Part shown: piece by piece, positions 42,989 through 47,278 of the stretch
How positions within the stretch are numbered: the stretch's first letter is position 1
Layout: each line of letters begins with the position of its first letter
Assembly (NCBI GenBank): GCA_022539475.1
Contig: VCMS01000371.1
Location: forward strand, 1-47,278
Origin: Gracilaria domingensis
Taxonomy: Eukaryota; Rhodophyta; Florideophyceae; Gracilariales; Gracilariaceae
Direction of reading: 5' to 3'
DNA: 47,278 nucleotides
The notes under the pieces: generated by a model
The model's database searches: none
What the model was told of the DNA's origin: nothing
Seen by the model: the letters and a program-made list of their open reading frames with translations, nothing else
Position numbers and translations under genes: made by a program

Positions 42989-43789
42989 ACATGTGCAGGA
43001 CTCTCCGCCGTAGGCGCTGACGAAAACAGTACAGCGAAGCGCAACAGCACATCAATCAGGGCGACCTGACAAAGGCGTAGACGCAGATGGGCTGGGTGCG
43101 GGTGCGCCAGGGTCTTGGAAGGCGATTTCGGCGTATCGGCGGCGTGGCGGTGGCGTGTGAGGCGCAGAGAGATCGAGACGGGGGGATGCCCCCGCCGGAA
43201 TACCTGGAAAGTTTAGCCGGTGGGGCGGCGGCTAGGCGCGGCGCGTGCCGGAGCGGTGGTCGGGATGGCGCCAGCGGGGCGTCGAAGACATGAGAGCAAG
43301 GTGCGCGCGAAGACGGTCAGTGCCGTTTGCCTCCTAAAAAACACACTGCACGCAACGCCAGCCAAAATGTAGCGCATGCTGTTCGAGCTGAAGCGCCTCG
43401 CTGACGCGCGCGAGGGCTCGCATTCCCGTGCTCGGCGCACTCCGCGCGCGGCTGTCTCGCGCCGCAGAGCTGTGCGTCGTCGATGTGACGTGGCGCGCGA
43501 CGCCTTCCAATGTGCGCATGTTGCGCGCTTCAGTCATTTTATACGCGCTGTACGTGCAGTACAATTGCGCTAGGCTCCTTCGCGCTCCACCCCCGCGTGC
43601 ACTTACGCGTGGGGATCGCTGCCGTTGCCCGTCATCACTGGCACCCTGCCATACCGCCCGTAAACCACGCCCTCCTTTCGCTCACGGACCTCGCTTCCAG
43701 CCTCCCGAACTTTAGCGCGCGCCACTCGTTCACCGTCGCCGCCATCCCGCCGTGAGTCGTCGTCGACGCCGCGTCTCGCGCCGATTTGC
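42989..43789. other. GC-rich stretch upstream of the lectin
   Basis: All frames are open because of composition (many gcgcg words). No domain is recognised on either strand. A TTTTATACG element at about 43538 could be a weak TATA box for the lectin gene but is far from its start. Confidence 0.35.
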
Positions 43790-45333
43790 GTGCTGCTACT
43801 GCTGGCTACCAAGCCCTCGCGTTGCCGTCGCTGCTGTAGTGACAGCAGCAAAACCCGCAGCTATTCTAGTTTCTCTACCTGGGCGCGGGAGGCCCGGACC
43901 TCTCCTTTCGGCACCCGAACGAGGCCCATCGCCGCCGGTGACCCCGTCTCCGACGGGTTTCAGCTGGGCACGACCATGATCACGCGCAGCCGCACCGGCC
44001 GCGACGTGGTCCTCCTCATGTCGGCGAGCCAGTCAAATTAAGCGCTGTTCTACAACGACATTGCCACCGATACGCAAAACTTCAACGGCTACTTCGACGT
44101 GGAGTTGGATACCGTGCGCGATTCGCATGACCCTGCCAATGGTATGGACTTCTTCTTTTTGTGGGACTGCCCGAGGTTAGGCTATGCCATGGGTATTGCG
44201 CATACATTTGTGGGGCTTGGCATCATTATCGACACCTTTTCCAACTCTCGAACGCGAAATGTACGTTTATGTGTCGGACGGAACAAAGCAATGGAAGCCT
44301 GACACCGATGGCGCGGATACCGAGCTTTTCGAGGGCTGCTCGCTTGAGATGAACCACCCGATTCGCCTGTACGTCCAGCTGCTCGGTGGCAATCTTCACG
44401 TGGGCGTCGCTTTGAACCCACGCGCCCCATAACGCTGGCATACGTGCTTCAAGGTTTGGGGTGTGCAGCTGCCATTCTCTGGTGGTGGCTACCTCGCACT
44501 CCCTGCTGAGACCGGCCCTTTCTTTGCCAATCATGAGGTCCACGACGCCGTCTTCATTCATGAATCCGCTCAGGTTGCCCACACTTATCGATCCGACTAC
44601 TATTCGCAGCAGTATGGCGCCGGTTCTGCTTCCGGAACTACGGACCGACCACCGTGGTCTGTGACAGCAACAGCAGCGGAAACAGCATCAACAACAGCAG
44701 CAGAGCGATAATTCGCGCGGCTACGTGCCGCCGGCTTTCAATGGTAGCTCCAGTGGTGTAGCACTTACAGCACCGCCCCTGCTCCGCCTCCGCATCGCAC
44801 CGATCTGAACCCTGCCGCGCGCATGCACCGCAGAGAGGACGCCACCTCGTCGATCTCAGGCTCTTCGGACCTGCAGGTGTACGAGGTGTACAACTCTATG
44901 ACGTCCATTTTCAAGGGCCTCGGCGACGAGAATGCGCAAGAAAGAAAGCTTGGAGGGTGTGCGCCAAATCATTGCGCAACTCATTCGCGAGATGGAGAAA
45001 CAAAAGGGCGACATGTGGCAGTTGGTGGCCGTTTTGAAACCTCTTAAGGCTACTGCAGGCGACTTGTCGTATGCTTCGGGCAGGTTTTCTAGCCAGTTGC
45101 AAGGCCTTCATAACTCGCGGCGTGCGCTTAAGTAGAAGACGCATAACATTTCTGATTCGCATGATGATCTGAACGAGGAGTTGGTGGATCATCACGAGAG
45201 CATCACCGAGCAGTCTCCTGGCGGAAGTGGTACCCTTATCATGTTCGTACTCATTCAAGCGCTTTTGAGAGTTGGCGTATACCATGTCAATAAGATGTCG
45301 TTGGCCGTGCGGAAAGTGCATCGAATGGTCTAA
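43790..45333 (+). pseudogene. L-type lectin (ERGIC-53/VIP36-like) pseudogene
   Basis: The lectin fold is recognisable in order: GDPVSDGFQLGTTMITRS (sugar-binding opening strand), ALFYNDIATDTQNFNGYFDV, ELDTVRDSHDPANGMDFFFL (usual A-D-G-F-A-F/I-W strand), VGLGIIIDTFSN (usual G-x-G-I-F-F-D-T-F-D-N, metal-binding Asp and Asn), WKPDTDGADTELFEGCSLEM, then FKVWGVQLPFSGGGYLALPA (usual P-x-G-Y-F-G-I-S-A). A glutamine/threonine-rich linker and a coiled coil (about 44930-45200) follow, then a hydrophobic LIMFVLIQALLRVGVYHV as a C-terminal membrane anchor, ending at 45333. In-frame stops: TAA at 44039, TAA at 44430, TAG at 45133; frame changes near 44265, 44710 and 44935. Such proteins are cargo receptors of the early secretory pathway. 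Tail-to-tail with the Ecm29 homologue. Confidence 0.72.
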
Positions 45334-45855
45334 CACCACGAGAAAATCTTACTGCCAGCCTTTGGGCGACATCATTGGCACGTCGAGGGAAAGAAGATTA
45401 TCCTGAAAAGCCGTCACTGATGCACTCTATCGTCGTCATCAGAATGTGGTCGCCGGTTCCGAGTTCAGACCATTAGCTTTCTGTTCTTCTTTTATACACA
45501 TGCCCCCGGGTGATGATGCAGAGTTAACGCGCTTTCATTCGGCATGAACAGATGGAACACATGCGTCTGGTGCTCACCCAAGGTCTCAAGCACAGCATCC
45601 CCCAACGAGTAACTACCGACGCGTACACCGCACGCATGTAAAGGCGATTACAACTAGCTTCAGTTGCGTTCAAAGCTTACTTGGATTACCTAGAATGAGC
45701 TAAAAGGGACCGCGCTTCCAAGTGAGTGGCGCGCGATTGAGTTATTCATAGTCGTTGGACGGTCACCAGGTAGATACGTAAACACACAGATTAGCTGAAC
45801 CTCTTTGCCTAACTGCCTAAGCTCTACTTTTCAACCTCAAAAGCCCCAGCCTAAA
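45334..45855. other. Intergenic gap between convergent genes
   Basis: The 3' ends of the lectin (plus) and the Ecm29 homologue (minus) face each other here. No gene, tRNA or repeat is seen. Confidence 0.5.
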
Positions 45856-47278
45856 CTATGAACACGAAATGCCAAACGCCGTGCATAGTTTAATTGCAAC
45901 GGATCGTACCCCAGGCTCGGAATCTTCGTTCCGAGACCTCTGGATCGCAATTAGCGTGTCTTCTAAAATCACATCCTTCATTGCCGTAGAATCCTTGGAA
46001 ACGTTGACCAAGTGATCAAGAATTGTTAACCCACTATTTCTTAGCACTTTATACTTGGGTTCGTGAATGCCGTTTTTGCTGAGGTTTACTAATCGTTTAA
46101 TCAATGTCTCAGTGCGCTCCAGGGAGTTTCTAAATTGCAGTTCATGTTTGGATAAACGTTCGGACAACTTCTCAATGGCTTGAAGTACAGTTAGTCGAAT
46201 GTCCCAATCGTTCTGCATCAGTTCTTCAAACACACACAGCAAATTAAGTACGTGTTCTTCTAGCTTCTCAACGCCCGCCACCCCTGTGATTGAAGATTGC
46301 AGGCACTGAATCGCTGCTTTGCACAATAGCTTTTGCGACTTTCGCGCTTTGTTCCAAGCATCAACAGCATCTGCATCAGACCCAGTTTCCCACACCATCT
46401 GTGACACATTTGGTACGCTAGCGTTTACATCCGACGAATTTGGAGACACGAGCTCTGACAAGTGGTCCCTGACTTTCTCGTACATGCAAACGGTTTCTCG
46501 GGTGTTAACCAGCACCTTCCTCGCCGCATCAATTGCTGCAATTCGATAATCCTTCTTCCCTCGATCAGATTCGGACAGCAGGGGCTGCACAACAGCTACG
46601 CTCCCTCCGCACGACTCCCACAAAGATGCGCTTGAACAGAAATCTGCCAAAGACCCAATGGCCTCAATTGCAACATACTGTCCTTTCCAAATATGACCTG
46701 GAAGCACCGCTAACAACGTTTTGCGCTTCGCGACATGTACTGTACATCGACAATGTCATTTGAAGCGTTCGCGAGGTCCCCTAGCGTGGCTGCGGCGTTC
46801 CTTTTCACGCGGTACTGAGCAGAAGTAGATAGCCGTTGCTCACATATTTCACCAATCGCCTTTGCGTACAAACGAAGCCCGGCCTGAGTACTTGGCGCAC
46901 CTTTATTCCAGGCGTCTTTCCAGTTCTTGCTGTCATCTCCTGCGTCGTCGTCTGTTTCACGGCGCCCCATGTATGCGAAGGGCCGTATAGAGCTTGCGTG
47001 CTGCTGGGCGTATCGGGCGCCATCCGACACAACCCAGCAGCGAGAGACGAGGCAAGCGCGCGATCCCGAGGATACTCCGATGTGGCCTTCTTGCTAATTT
47101 TGTTCGTAGTACGTGTTATCACAACTAAATCTCCGTCTCCTTGCGAGATGTATTTCTCATTGTATTCACAAACGGGAAAAGGGATGTTTGGAGAGAACAT
47201 CAGTTAGATGATATCCTCACTACGTGGACCGAAAGGGAGGCATGAACTTACTCTACGTGCTACCATTGTTACCCCATC
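45856..47278 (-). CDS. ECM29: Ecm29-like proteasome adaptor, C-terminal part, frame broken twice
   Basis: HEAT-repeat protein matching the C-terminal half of Ecm29, which binds the 26S proteasome. Landmarks in order: GDLVVITR; LAAGLCRMAPD; RPFAYMGRRETDDD; KDAWNKGAPSTQAGLRLYAK (family W-x-x-x-W-x-x-x-x-P-x-x-x-x-G-I-R-L-Y); YRVKRNAAATLGDLA; LPGHIWKGQYVAIEAIGSLA (family G-R-x-W-x-G-K-E-x-L-L-x-A-I); YRIAAIDAARKVLVNTRE; WDIRLTVLQAIEKLSERL; YKVLRNSGLTILDHLVNV. It ends with TAG at 45856-45858. Two one-base frame changes: near 47028 in a CCC run and near 46722 in an AAAA run; one extra base in each run restores the match. A candidate intron, 47251-47156 (GTAAGT start, CTAAC branch-like word, ...GAG end), keeps the frame and skips a TAA. 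The N-terminal two thirds lie outside the window. Either a real gene with sequencing indels or a young pseudogene. Confidence 0.8.
47156..47251 (-). other. Candidate 96-base spliceosomal intron
   Basis: On the minus strand it starts GTAAGT, contains TCTAACTGA (branch-point-like) and a TTTTCCCGTTTG tract, and ends TGAG. Removing it joins open frames in phase 0 and bypasses an in-frame TAA. Only 27 bases of the upstream exon are visible, so this is an inference. Confidence 0.4.

Noticed and set aside
39839..45333. Reassigned TAA/TAG codons: all four in-frame stops inside the haloperoxidase and lectin copies are TAA or TAG.
   Set aside because: The same genes also carry several frame changes, the genes end at TAA or TAG as usual, and four stops are too few. 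Decay or sequencing error explains them better.
1..47278. CRISPR array, defence island or biosynthetic operon.
   Set aside because: No regularly spaced short repeats with unique spacers, no operon-like gene packing; the window is eukaryotic and transposon-dominated.

Overview
This window looks like a transposon-rich stretch of a eukaryotic nuclear genome. It contains Ty3/gypsy and Ty1/copia retrotransposons, hAT and probable KDZ-type DNA transposons, TATA-box promoters, a candidate GT-AG intron and eukaryote-specific genes (an Ecm29-like proteasome adaptor, an L-type lectin). A vanadium-haloperoxidase homologue and long repeat blocks with few genes make a red alga my best guess at about even odds; a stramenopile is the main alternative. 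No prokaryotic operon, CRISPR array, tRNA or rRNA was seen.

Layout. Positions 1-16745 are a same-strand (minus) nest of LTR retrotransposons. A gypsy element (gypsy-1, 1-7120) abuts the interrupted protease region of a second gypsy element (gypsy-2, 7121-11238). That element in turn abuts the interrupted RNase H region of a copia element (copia-1, 11239-16745). Copia-1 carries an 872-bp hAT insertion with a perfect 8-bp target duplication. Positions 16750-21000 hold a duplicated ~417-bp repeat, a GC-rich low-complexity island and sequence I cannot assign. A small gene for a secreted glycine-rich protein, with its own TATA box, lies at 21658-22035. Positions 22537-28330 hold a second short hAT element of the same family, an AT-rich repeat block and two remnants of a different hAT transposase. 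A lone gypsy-type LTR (28.4-29.1 kb) precedes a plus-strand copia-type element (copia-2, 29.6-33.5 kb) that is truncated in reverse transcriptase.

Positions 33860-34900 are a cluster of strong hairpins and a 143-bp direct repeat. A decayed KDZ-like transposase follows (35.2-37.1 kb), then a tandem array of G-rich palindromes (38.6-38.9 kb). The right end carries host-type genes: a broken vanadium-haloperoxidase homologue (39.8-41.55 kb, plus), an unrecognised minus-strand reading frame with a membrane segment (42 kb), a broken L-type lectin (43.8-45.3 kb, plus) and, tail-to-tail with it, the C-terminal part of an Ecm29 homologue (minus, running off the right edge).

Almost every long reading frame is interrupted by single-base frame changes or isolated stops. 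Several of the frame changes sit in short homopolymers. Decay is certain for the transposons. For the Ecm29 gene, uncorrected sequencing indels are an equally good explanation.
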